Of a stretch of 15,381 nt of DNA, positions 6,405 through 13,034 are shown in pieces (position 1 is the stretch's first letter; every line of letters begins with the position of its first letter). The translations under genes and the position numbers were made by a program. Source of the DNA: Methylomonas sp. (GTDB taxonomy: Bacteria > Pseudomonadota > Gammaproteobacteria > Methylococcales > Methylomonadaceae); assembly GCA_026989715.1 (NCBI GenBank), contig JALSIU010000228.1:1-15381 (forward strand), read 5' to 3'. The notes under the pieces were generated by a model that had not been told where the DNA came from, did no database searches, and saw only the letters and a list, made by a program, of their open reading frames with translations.

Positions 6405-7165
6405 AGCCATGTTAAGGACGCGGCGCTGTTTTCTGAAGGAATATATTCGGCACCTGTCCAGCCGGTGTAGGCAGAATTTTTAATGGCGGTAAAAAGTTGT
6501 TGAAAATCAATGTTTCCTGTGCCTGGTTGGTGTCTGCCGGGGCAGTCTGCAAATTGGATATGGCCTATTTTGTGGGCATTTTGTGCAATAAAACGGATGG
6601 GGTCTTCCTGCATCATTTGCATATGATAAATATCATATTGCATTCGTAAATCAGGGTGGTTTATTTCTTGCAAAATAGCTAGCATCTGTGCGCTATTATG
6701 AATGATAAAGCCTGGCATATTAATGGTATTAACCGCTTCAAAAACGGTTTTAATGCCTAAGGGACTAAATGCGTTTAAGGCATAACGTAGATTGTCTTTA
6801 AATGTTTGTTGGTATTTACTTAGGTGTAAAGGCTCGAAGCAGCAGCCGGGTAGGATATTAATAACCGTGGGCTTAAGAATTTTTGCATAGGCAATTGTTT
6901 GCGCCACTGCATCTTTAAATTGTGCTTGTTTTGCGGGTACGGCGGCTAAACCTTCGCCGCCTTGCAGTAAATCGTCGGCAGGTACGTTAAATAAAACTAA
7001 TTGTAATTGATGTTTATCTAGCTCTGTGCGGATGGTTGCGGCACTTAATTCATAAGGAAACTGAATTTCGACGGCGTTAAAGCCGTGTTCTTTGGCTGCT
7101 TTAAAGCGTTGTTGTAGTGGCAGTTCTGTAAATAAGACACTTAGGTTGGCAGTAAAACGTAACAT
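6392..7165 (-). CDS. hyi: Hydroxypyruvate isomerase family protein (Hyi/OtnI-like)
   Basis: A 257-residue TIM-barrel sugar isomerase of the xylose-isomerase-like family. E. coli Hyi interconverts hydroxypyruvate and tartronate semialdehyde; the related OtnI isomerises 2-oxotetronates. The N-terminus (MLRFTANLSVLFTE) and the motifs VEIQFPYE, MQYDIYHMQ, KIGHIQFADCPGRHQPGTG and GAEY match Hyi closely. The two catalytic glutamates fall at Glu143 (FEAVNT) and Glu240 (GAEY), the same numbers as in E. coli Hyi. It is 46 nt downstream of ksgA on the same strand, so it is probably the last gene of a pdxA-ksgA-hyi operon. No glyoxylate carboligase, tartronate semialdehyde reductase or otn genes are nearby, so the physiological substrate is open. 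No clear ribosome binding site is seen before the ATG. The last codons coincide with a RAYT remnant on the other strand, so the C-terminal tail may have been altered by a deletion. Confidence 0.85.
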   Translation of the reverse strand: MLRFTANLSVLFTELPLQQRFKAAKEHGFNAVEIQFPYELSAATIRTELDKHQLQLVLFNVPADDLLQGGEGLAAVPAKQAQFKDAVAQTIAYAKILKPTVINILPGCCFEPLHLSKYQQTFKDNLRYALNAFSPLGIKTVFEAVNTINMPGFIIHNSAQMLAILQEINHPDLRMQYDIYHMQMMQEDPIRFIAQNAHKIGHIQFADCPGRHQPGTGNIDFQQLFTAIKNSAYTGWTGAEYIPSENSAASLTWLQQK

Positions 7166-7211
7166 ATTGTGGGGGGCGTTGGATATTGGAAAAAGAGGGT
7201 GTGCAATACGC

Positions 7212-8015
7212 TTATTCGCTTTCCTCTAATGGATTCTGGTTGATAAATTGACTTAATGCAGCAAAATTCTGTAAGGAGAGGGTTTCTGCACGGGCGCTTG
7301 GGTCAATATTTAAGGTTGTTATATCGGTGTCGTGAATGAGTTTTTTTAAGGCATTGCGCAAGGTTTTTCTGCGTTGCGAAAAGGCGGTGGTAACAACCGT
7401 GTTTAATGATGTTACTGAATCAATCAGGACAGGGGGTTGTGGGTGTGGCACTAGACGCACAATGGATGACATCACTTTAGGGCGTGGCTCAAAGCTTTCG
7501 GGGGGAACATCAAATAGGTGTTCTGTTGCGCAATAATATTGCATCATGACACTTAGCCTCCCATATTTTTTACTGCCGGGTTCTGCGCAGATTCTATCAA
7601 CCACTTCTTTTTGCAACATAAAAGTCATATCAGCAATACTGGGTGTGTTGGCTAATAAATGAAACATTAGTGGGGTAGAAATATTGTAGGGAAGGTTGCC
7701 GAGTATGTGCAGTTTTTCTTGATTTTTTGTTAACGCGCTAAAGTCAAAACGTAGCGCATCTGAGCTGTGCACCGTCAAGTTATGATATTGGGCAAATTTT
7801 TCTTGTAGAAAGAGCACTAAGTCGCGATCTAGTTCAATCACGTCTAGTTGTACGCCGTCTTTTAATAAGGGTTCTGTTAACGCACCTTGCCCTGGGCCAA
7901 TTTCCACCCAGTGTTGCGTTTTATCATAGTAGAGTGAGCCTAGAATGTTGTTGATGATATGGTGGTCATGTAAAAAATTTTGCCCAAATCGTTTGCGTGC
8001 GCGGTGTTGTGCCAT
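7212..8015 (-). CDS. rsmA (ksgA): 16S rRNA (adenine1518/1519-N6)-dimethyltransferase
   Basis: KsgA/RsmA dimethylates the two adjacent adenines in helix 45 of 16S rRNA with S-adenosylmethionine, a late checkpoint of 30S assembly; loss gives kasugamycin resistance. The 267-residue protein has family length. It begins with the RKRFGQNFLHD segment typical of the family; then motif I EIGPGQGALT (38-47), the acidic residue of motif II (IELD, Glu61), SDALRFD (85-91), and the catalytic motif IV NLPYNIS (107-113). The C-terminal domain contains PRPKVMSSIVRLVP and FSQRRKTLRNAL. The ATG lies two bases after the pdxA stop, so translation is coupled to pdxA, the usual pdxA-ksgA arrangement of gammaproteobacteria. 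The usual apaG-apaH that follow ksgA in enterobacteria are not here; hyi takes that place. Confidence 0.97.
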   Translation of the reverse strand: MAQHRARKRFGQNFLHDHHIINNILGSLYYDKTQHWVEIGPGQGALTEPLLKDGVQLDVIELDRDLVLFLQEKFAQYHNLTVHSSDALRFDFSALTKNQEKLHILGNLPYNISTPLMFHLLANTPSIADMTFMLQKEVVDRICAEPGSKKYGRLSVMMQYYCATEHLFDVPPESFEPRPKVMSSIVRLVPHPQPPVLIDSVTSLNTVVTTAFSQRRKTLRNALKKLIHDTDITTLNIDPSARAETLSLQNFAALSQFINQNPLEESE

Positions 8016-8017
8016 AT

Positions 8018-9013
8018 TTAGTGCTTGTGAGTGTGTTGAGCCATTTGTATGGCCGTTTGTAATGCGTATTGTAAACTACCTAGCTCTGCTTTACCTGTGC
8101 CGGCTAAATCCAGCGCGGTGCCATGATCAACTGAGGTACGAATAATGGGGAGACCTAGGGTAATATTGACCGCTTGTCCAAACCCTTTGTATTTTAAAAC
8201 GGGTAGACCCTGATCGTGGTACATGGCGAGTACCGCATCGGCTGTTTGTAAATATTTATCGGTAAATAAGGTGTCGGCAGGTAAAGGGCCTTGTAGGTTG
8301 ATGCCTATTTGCCGGCATTGCTTTAAAACAGGTTCAATCACTTCGATTTCCTCGCGTCCCATATGGCCATTTTCGCCCGCATGTGGGTTTAGGCCGCAAA
8401 CGAGAATATGGGGCTGTGCTAGTCCAAATCGTTGGCGTAAATCTTTATCTAATAATTGAATAACGGTCTGTAATGTGGCTTGGGTAATGGCGGCACTCAC
8501 TTCGGCGAGTGGTAGGTGGGTTGTTGCTAAGGCGACTCTTAGTCCTTTTGTGGCCAGCATCATTACGGGGTGTCCTCCTGTGATGGCCGCGATAAATTCG
8601 GTGTGGCCGGTAAAATGAATGCCTGCATCATTGATAATGCCTTTGTGTACAGGCCCTGTGAGCATGGCAGAAAATTGGCCGGATAAACAACCGCGCGTGG
8701 CCAGTTCAATTGTTTTAAGCACATAATGGCTGTTAGCTGCTGTTAGTGTGCCACTCTCAGCGGTTGCCGCTAGTGTGCAGGGTAATACTGTTAGTGTACC
8801 TATTGTGTGTTGGGTAATGGTGTGCTGTGGGTCAAAAGTTTTAATGCTTAAGGGTAAGTTAAGCTGTTGCGCCCGTTGTGTTAGCAATGCAGGGTCAGCA
8901 ATGACAACCAGTTGGCAGGCGAGCTCTTTTTGCGCGAGTTGAATACATAAATCAGGTCCAATGCCGGCAGGTTCGCCGGGTGTTAGGGCAATACGGGGTA
9001 GTGTTTTAAGCAC
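8018..9013 (-). CDS. pdxA: 4-hydroxythreonine-4-phosphate dehydrogenase
   Basis: PdxA oxidises 4-phosphohydroxy-L-threonine with NAD(P) in the DXP-dependent pyridoxal phosphate pathway; the product feeds PdxJ. I choose the GTG at 9013-9011 as start: it gives 331 residues (E. coli 329), an N-terminus LKTLPRIALTPGEPAGIGPD that aligns at once, and places the three metal-binding histidines at His166 (ATTHLP), His211 (NPHAGE) and His266 (MYHDQG), identical to the E. coli numbers. A longer frame from GTG 9079 would add 22 hydrophobic residues with no counterpart in the family. Other motifs seen are TGPVHKG, FTGHTEF, GPLPADTLF and SVDHGTALDLAG. The upstream surA-lptD genes of enterobacteria are absent; instead a tetR gene is divergent. 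First gene of the pdxA-ksgA-hyi unit. Confidence 0.95.
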   Translation of the reverse strand: MLKTLPRIALTPGEPAGIGPDLCIQLAQKELACQLVVIADPALLTQRAQQLNLPLSIKTFDPQHTITQHTIGTLTVLPCTLAATAESGTLTAANSHYVLKTIELATRGCLSGQFSAMLTGPVHKGIINDAGIHFTGHTEFIAAITGGHPVMMLATKGLRVALATTHLPLAEVSAAITQATLQTVIQLLDKDLRQRFGLAQPHILVCGLNPHAGENGHMGREEIEVIEPVLKQCRQIGINLQGPLPADTLFTDKYLQTADAVLAMYHDQGLPVLKYKGFGQAVNITLGLPIIRTSVDHGTALDLAGTGKAELGSLQYALQTAIQMAQHTHKH

Positions 9014-9156
9014 GTTAATCTTTATGAGGTCAGTAATCAATAAAAGTGACAGGGTACAGGAAAAAATGCTTGAGTCCACTAATGCATACTTACATGGCTA
9101 ATAGAGGTGAATTTTGACGTATTGTAATGTTGTCAGTTTAGAGGTTTTTTTAGAAC

Positions 9157-9185
9157 TTGCCTTGGGTATATAAATATTTTATGAT
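9157..9185 (+). promoter_or_regulatory. Sigma-70 type promoter of the tetR operon
   Basis: A -35 element TTGCCT (9157-9162), 17 nt of spacer and a -10 element TATGAT (9180-9185) make a good housekeeping promoter. Transcription would start near 9192, inside the palindromic operator, about 25 nt before the tetR start codon. Confidence 0.6.
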
Positions 9186-9207
9186 TTACCGAACGAACGA
9201 TTGGTAA
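9186..9207. promoter_or_regulatory. Probable TetR-family operator overlapping the transcription start
   Basis: A 22-bp imperfect palindrome reads TTACCGAACGA-ACGATTGGTAA. The half-sites agree at TTACC, at the seventh base and at CG (8 of 11). The form with paired ACG/CGN cores inside TTACC/GGTAA ends is typical of TetR-family operators. It follows the -10 box directly and ends 9 nt before the tetR start codon, so binding would block RNA polymerase and give negative autoregulation of tetR and the pump operon. Confidence 0.6.
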
Positions 9208-9216
9208 GTTAGTGGG

Positions 9217-9813
9217 ATGAGTTTGAGTTCTAAAGAGCATATATTACAAACAGCTGTTAGTTTATTTTCTAAGCAGGGTTTTGCGGCGGTCTCAATGCGT
9301 GATCTTGCTAAAGCTGTTGATATGAGTACGGCTGCTTTATATCACCATTTTAGTAATAAGCAGGCTTTATATTTATCGGCGGTGCAATTTGCATTTACCA
9401 AACAAGCGAGTGCATTTGATGCCGTATGGCAAACTGAGTTGCCGGCTCAGGAGAAATTGCGCCGTTTTGTACATTGTTTCGTTCTGGTTCTAACAAAGGA
9501 TGCTGATTTTAGATGTTTGATACAAAGGGAGTTGTTGGATGCAGATGCTGAGCGTATGCAACTTTTGGCAGAAGGTGTTTTTTTTGAGCAGTTTAGGCAG
9601 CTTGCACATGTGATTGCACAGCTGGGTATGACGCAACATGTGCATTTTAAAGCATTAAGTATGATTGCATTGGTGTGTAATTTGATTCAAATGCAGCCGT
9701 TAAGTCGATATCTGCCCGGCTGGCAAGCAGAGCATGAACAGGTAGATTTTATTGCCGAACAAGTGACTGATTTATTTATGAATGGATTAAAGGGGAGTGA
9801 GGGGTCAATATGA
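9217..9813 (+). CDS. TetR/AcrR-family transcriptional regulator
   Basis: A 198-residue repressor. The N-terminal DNA-binding domain is clear: ILQTAVSLFSKQGFAAVSMRDLAKAVDMSTAALYHHF in pieces at residues 9-45, where the recognition helix is about STAALYHHF, followed by NKQALYLSAV. The remaining 140 residues form the variable ligand-binding and dimerisation domain, whose ligand cannot be read from sequence. The ATG is at 9217, preceded by only a weak purine stretch (AGTGGG). Its stop overlaps the start of the RND exporter gene (ATGA), so they share a transcript and are translationally coupled. It presumably binds the palindrome just upstream and is released by a substrate of the pump or a related hydrophobic compound. 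Confidence 0.93.
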   Translation: MSLSSKEHILQTAVSLFSKQGFAAVSMRDLAKAVDMSTAALYHHFSNKQALYLSAVQFAFTKQASAFDAVWQTELPAQEKLRRFVHCFVLVLTKDADFRCLIQRELLDADAERMQLLAEGVFFEQFRQLAHVIAQLGMTQHVHFKALSMIALVCNLIQMQPLSRYLPGWQAEHEQVDFIAEQVTDLFMNGLKGSEGSI

Positions 9814-12119
9814 CAAAAGTAGGTATGACAGCGAATCGAGAATGGTTTGTTGTGCGTCACCCTTGGTGGGTATTATTGCTAAGCTTGTTATTTGTTGGAG
9901 CTGCCGGCTCAGGGATGCAAGGGCTGGAATTTACCAATAACTACCGTGTTTTCTTTGGTAAAGATAACCCGCAGTTGCTTGCATTTGACGCGTTGCAAAA
10001 TACATATAGCAAAAGTGATAATGTTATGATGTTGGTAGAGCCTGCTGATGGAACGGTGTTTACGCGCGAGACATTACAGGCGATTGTAGAGTTGACTAAA
10101 GCGGCTTGGCAAATATCATATTCGAGTCGCGTGGATTCGATTACTAATTTTCAGCACACCGTTGCTGATCAAGATGACTTAATAGTGGCTGATTTGGTGT
10201 TTAAGCCATTGCAGATGACAGATGAGCAATTAGCAACGGTTCGGCAGATTGCGTTAAATGAGCCCTTATTAAAGGATCGTTTGGTATCACCTACAGGCCA
10301 TGTTACCGGTGTCAATGTGACCGTGCAGTTACCTGGTGAAGATCCGATGGAGGCGATGAAAATTGCTAAAGAAGTGCGTTTGATTGCGGCAGAATTTATG
10401 CAGAAACACCCTAACTTAACAGTACATCTTAGTGGTGTTGTGATGATGAATAATGCTTTTGGTGAGTCTTCGCTGAATGATAATGCTAGCTTAGTGCCGT
10501 TAATGTATGGCATTGTGTTATTTGTGCTGATTCTTTGTTTGCGCTCGTTTACAGGGACGTTTAGCGTTATTTTATTGATTGTTTTTTCGATTATTTCCGC
10601 TTTGGGTTTAGCTGTTTATGTTGGTATCAAATTGACACCGACTTCTGCTATGGCACCAACGATTATTTTAACGATGGCGGTGGCTGATTGCGTGCATTTA
10701 TTAGTGACCTTTTTGCATAATATGCGTTTAGGACATGTTAAAAAACAGGCTATGCAAGAAAGCTTGCGGATTAATTTACAACCTATTTTTTTGACCAGTA
10801 CAACGACTGCCATTGGTTTTTTAAGTATGAATTTTAGTGATGCACCACCTTTTAGGGATTTAGGTAATATTGTGTCGGTTGGGGTGTTGATTGCTTTTGT
10901 GTTGTCGGTGACTTTATTGCCGGCTCTCATGATGGTATTGCCTGTGCGTGTACAGGCAAAAGATGAGCCTGATAACACCTCAATGCAGTGGTTGGCAAAC
11001 TTGGTTATTAATAAGCGTAAATTATTATTAATCGGTAATAGTTTGTTGGCTATTGTTTTAATGAGTTTTATTGCGCGTAATGAAATTAATGATGAGTTTG
11101 TGAAATACTTTGATGAGTCAGTTGAATTTCGGCGTGCGGCTGATTTTTTAGATGCCAATATGGGGGGGACTTATAATATTGAATTGGCTATTGATACTAA
11201 AGCTGCCGGAGGTATCAGTGAACCGGTCTTTTTGGCTAAGGTTGATCAATTTAAGCACTGGCTGGAGCAACAACCAGAAGTGGTACATGTTAATACGATT
11301 ACCGATACTTTTAAGCGTTTAAATATGAATATGCATGGTGATCAGTTGCAGTGGTATAAATTACCGGAAGAACGTGATTTAGCGGCACAGTATTTGTTGT
11401 TATATGAAATGTCTTTGCCATATGGCCTAGATTTGAATGATCAAATTAATATTGATAAATCAGGCATTCGCGTGACCGTGAGTTTGCATAATTTGTCGAC
11501 TCAGCAAATGTTGGCTATTGAACAGCGCATTAATCATTGGACTACTGTGAATTTGTCGGATTATGAGGTAAATGCTGCAAGTCCGGTCTTGATGTTTTCA
11601 CATATTGGGCAACGTAATATTGTGCGTATGTTACTTGGTTCGGTAGCGGCTTTAATATTAATTTCAATTATTTTGATTATTGCATTTCGCTCCATTAAGT
11701 TAGGATTAATCAGTTTAATACCTAATTTAATTCCTGCAGGGATGGCATTTGGTATTTGGGGATTAATTGATGGACAGGTAGGGTTGGGCTTGTCGGTAGT
11801 GACGGGTATGACTCTGGGGATTGTTGTTGATGATACCGTACATTTTATTAGTAAATACCGACGTGCAAAAATTGAAAAAGGCCTGTCATCGGAAGAGGCA
11901 GTTCGTTATGCGTTTTCTACAGTCGGTGTTGCTTTATGGGTAACGTCATTAGTCTTGGTGAGTGGGTTTATTGTTTTAGCTATGTCGTCTTTTTTGATGA
12001 ATAGCGGTATGGGGCTGATGACTGCGATTACCATTGCGGTTGCATTGTTTATGGATTTCTTATTTTTACCCCCTATTTTGATGACTTTAGATAGAAAGCC
12101 TAATAGGGTGAGTGCTTAA
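9810..12119 (+). CDS. RND superfamily exporter (HAE3/MMPL-like)
   Basis: A 769-residue inner-membrane transporter with the twofold RND plan. TM1 is at about 20-36, then a periplasmic domain (40-225); TM2-TM6 at about 230-377; TM7 at 404-421; a second periplasmic domain (425-600); TM8-TM12 at about 606-757. Residues in the proton-relay helices are visible: Asp293 in TM4 (AVADCVHLL) and Asp674-Asp675 in TM10 (IVVDDTVHF), the pattern of the predicted-exporter branch related to MmpL and HpnN rather than AcrB-type drug pumps (which are about 1,040 residues). This branch is linked to export of lipids and other hydrophobic molecules. It overlaps the tetR stop by 4 nt, has no adjacent membrane-fusion protein, and is followed by a LolA-like protein and an outer-membrane barrel, which may replace the MFP/TolC route. 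Confidence 0.92.
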   Translation: MTKVGMTANREWFVVRHPWWVLLLSLLFVGAAGSGMQGLEFTNNYRVFFGKDNPQLLAFDALQNTYSKSDNVMMLVEPADGTVFTRETLQAIVELTKAAWQISYSSRVDSITNFQHTVADQDDLIVADLVFKPLQMTDEQLATVRQIALNEPLLKDRLVSPTGHVTGVNVTVQLPGEDPMEAMKIAKEVRLIAAEFMQKHPNLTVHLSGVVMMNNAFGESSLNDNASLVPLMYGIVLFVLILCLRSFTGTFSVILLIVFSIISALGLAVYVGIKLTPTSAMAPTIILTMAVADCVHLLVTFLHNMRLGHVKKQAMQESLRINLQPIFLTSTTTAIGFLSMNFSDAPPFRDLGNIVSVGVLIAFVLSVTLLPALMMVLPVRVQAKDEPDNTSMQWLANLVINKRKLLLIGNSLLAIVLMSFIARNEINDEFVKYFDESVEFRRAADFLDANMGGTYNIELAIDTKAAGGISEPVFLAKVDQFKHWLEQQPEVVHVNTITDTFKRLNMNMHGDQLQWYKLPEERDLAAQYLLLYEMSLPYGLDLNDQINIDKSGIRVTVSLHNLSTQQMLAIEQRINHWTTVNLSDYEVNAASPVLMFSHIGQRNIVRMLLGSVAALILISIILIIAFRSIKLGLISLIPNLIPAGMAFGIWGLIDGQVGLGLSVVTGMTLGIVVDDTVHFISKYRRAKIEKGLSSEEAVRYAFSTVGVALWVTSLVLVSGFIVLAMSSFLMNSGMGLMTAITIAVALFMDFLFLPPILMTLDRKPNRVSA

Positions 12120-12155
12120 AAACGATAAAAATGTGTGTAATAGAGGATAAATAAA

Positions 12156-12929
12156 GTGAATAAAATAATGATTGGTCTGTTGTTGTGTTTAGCCCCTGTT
12201 GTTGTGTGGAGTGATGCGCAAAAAGGCTTAGAAATTATGCAGGAAGTTGATCGGCGTGATTTGGGTTGGCAGGATATGGTGGCTGAATTAAAAATGGTGC
12301 TGAAAAATAAAAATGGTGATGAACATACGCGCCGTTTAAGAATCAAAACCTTAGAAATGAAAAATGATGGTGATAAAAGCCTGAGTATTTTTGATAGTCC
12401 ACGTGATGTAAAAGGAACGGCTTTTTTGAGTTTTACGCATGCACTAGAGGCTGATGAGCAGTGGTTGTATTTGCCGGCATTAAAGCGGGTTAAACGTATT
12501 TCCTCTAGCAATAAGTCAGGGCCATTTTTAGGGAGTGAGTTTTCGTTTGAAGATTTAACCTCATTTGAGTTAAAAAAGTATCAATATAATTACTTGCGTG
12601 ATGAGGTGGTCAATGGTGTTGATTGCTTTGTCATTGAGTCTTATCCGCAGTATGAGTATTCAGGTTATACGCGCACTCAGGCGTGGATTGATAAGCAACG
12701 TTATATTCCGATTAAGATTGATTATTATGATCGTAAAGATGCTTTATTAAAAACTCAGACGTTTTCGGATTATCAGCAGTATTTAGGGCAATACTGGCGC
12801 GCTGGTACGGTACTGATGTCGAATCATTTAACAGGGAAAAGTACGGCATTATTGTGGGAAAAATACACATTCCGTAATGGCTTAACGGCACGTAATTTTG
12901 ATAAAAATACTTTGAAACGCTCTCGATAA
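12156..12929 (+). CDS. LolA-like outer membrane lipoprotein-sorting family protein (periplasmic)
   Basis: A 257-residue exported protein. Residues 1-19 (MNKIMIGLLLCLAPVVVWS) form a signal peptide with probable cleavage before Asp20; no lipobox cysteine. The mature part resembles the LolA_like family (COG2834/PF17131 type): EIMQEVDRRD near the N-terminus, GTAFLSF, QWLYLPALKRVKRI, then SGPFLGSEFSFEDL and a VIESYP strand. LolA-fold proteins are half-open beta barrels that carry acyl chains across the periplasm. The start is GTG at 12156, supported by GAGGA at 12143-12147, 8 nt upstream. It is 36 nt after the RND exporter, a pairing also seen in aryl-polyene and other lipid-linked gene clusters. 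It probably takes a hydrophobic cargo from, or delivers one to, the pump. It is not the housekeeping LolA, which is shorter and sits with other genes. Confidence 0.87.
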   Translation: MNKIMIGLLLCLAPVVVWSDAQKGLEIMQEVDRRDLGWQDMVAELKMVLKNKNGDEHTRRLRIKTLEMKNDGDKSLSIFDSPRDVKGTAFLSFTHALEADEQWLYLPALKRVKRISSSNKSGPFLGSEFSFEDLTSFELKKYQYNYLRDEVVNGVDCFVIESYPQYEYSGYTRTQAWIDKQRYIPIKIDYYDRKDALLKTQTFSDYQQYLGQYWRAGTVLMSNHLTGKSTALLWEKYTFRNGLTARNFDKNTLKRSR

Positions 12930-12960
12930 TAGCTGTCTGTTGTACATAGGGACTAAACGT

Positions 12961-13013
12961 GTTAAGAGACTTTCAGTCCTCAACGTCAGTCTAAATTATT
13001 TTTTTATCTTGGC
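12961..13013 (+). terminator. Hairpin between the LolA-like and barrel genes, possible partial terminator
   Basis: GTTAAGAGACT (12961-12971) and AGTCCTCAAC (12975-12984) form a 9-pair stem with one mismatch, one bulged A and a UUC loop. A run of seven T lies about 15-20 nt further on. The distance argues against strong termination; it could lower expression of the barrel gene relative to the pump. Confidence 0.3.
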
Positions 13014-13034
13014 TGGTGCGTTATTTTTATACCT

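Noticed and set aside
9014..9079. Upstream GTG at 9079 as the pdxA start, adding a hydrophobic 22-residue leader
   Set aside because: The GTG at 9013 reproduces the family N-terminus and the exact metal-ligand numbering of E. coli PdxA, and PdxA is cytoplasmic.
10616..11158. 180-codon open frame on the minus strand inside the RND exporter gene
   Set aside because: It is antisense to conserved transmembrane segments; the composition (Lys/Thr/Ile-rich) reflects the complement of a hydrophobic gene.
12116..12511. 131-codon open frame on the minus strand opposite the LolA-like gene
   Set aside because: It lies wholly over a well-supported gene, has no recognisable motif and is a product of the opposite-strand codon pattern.
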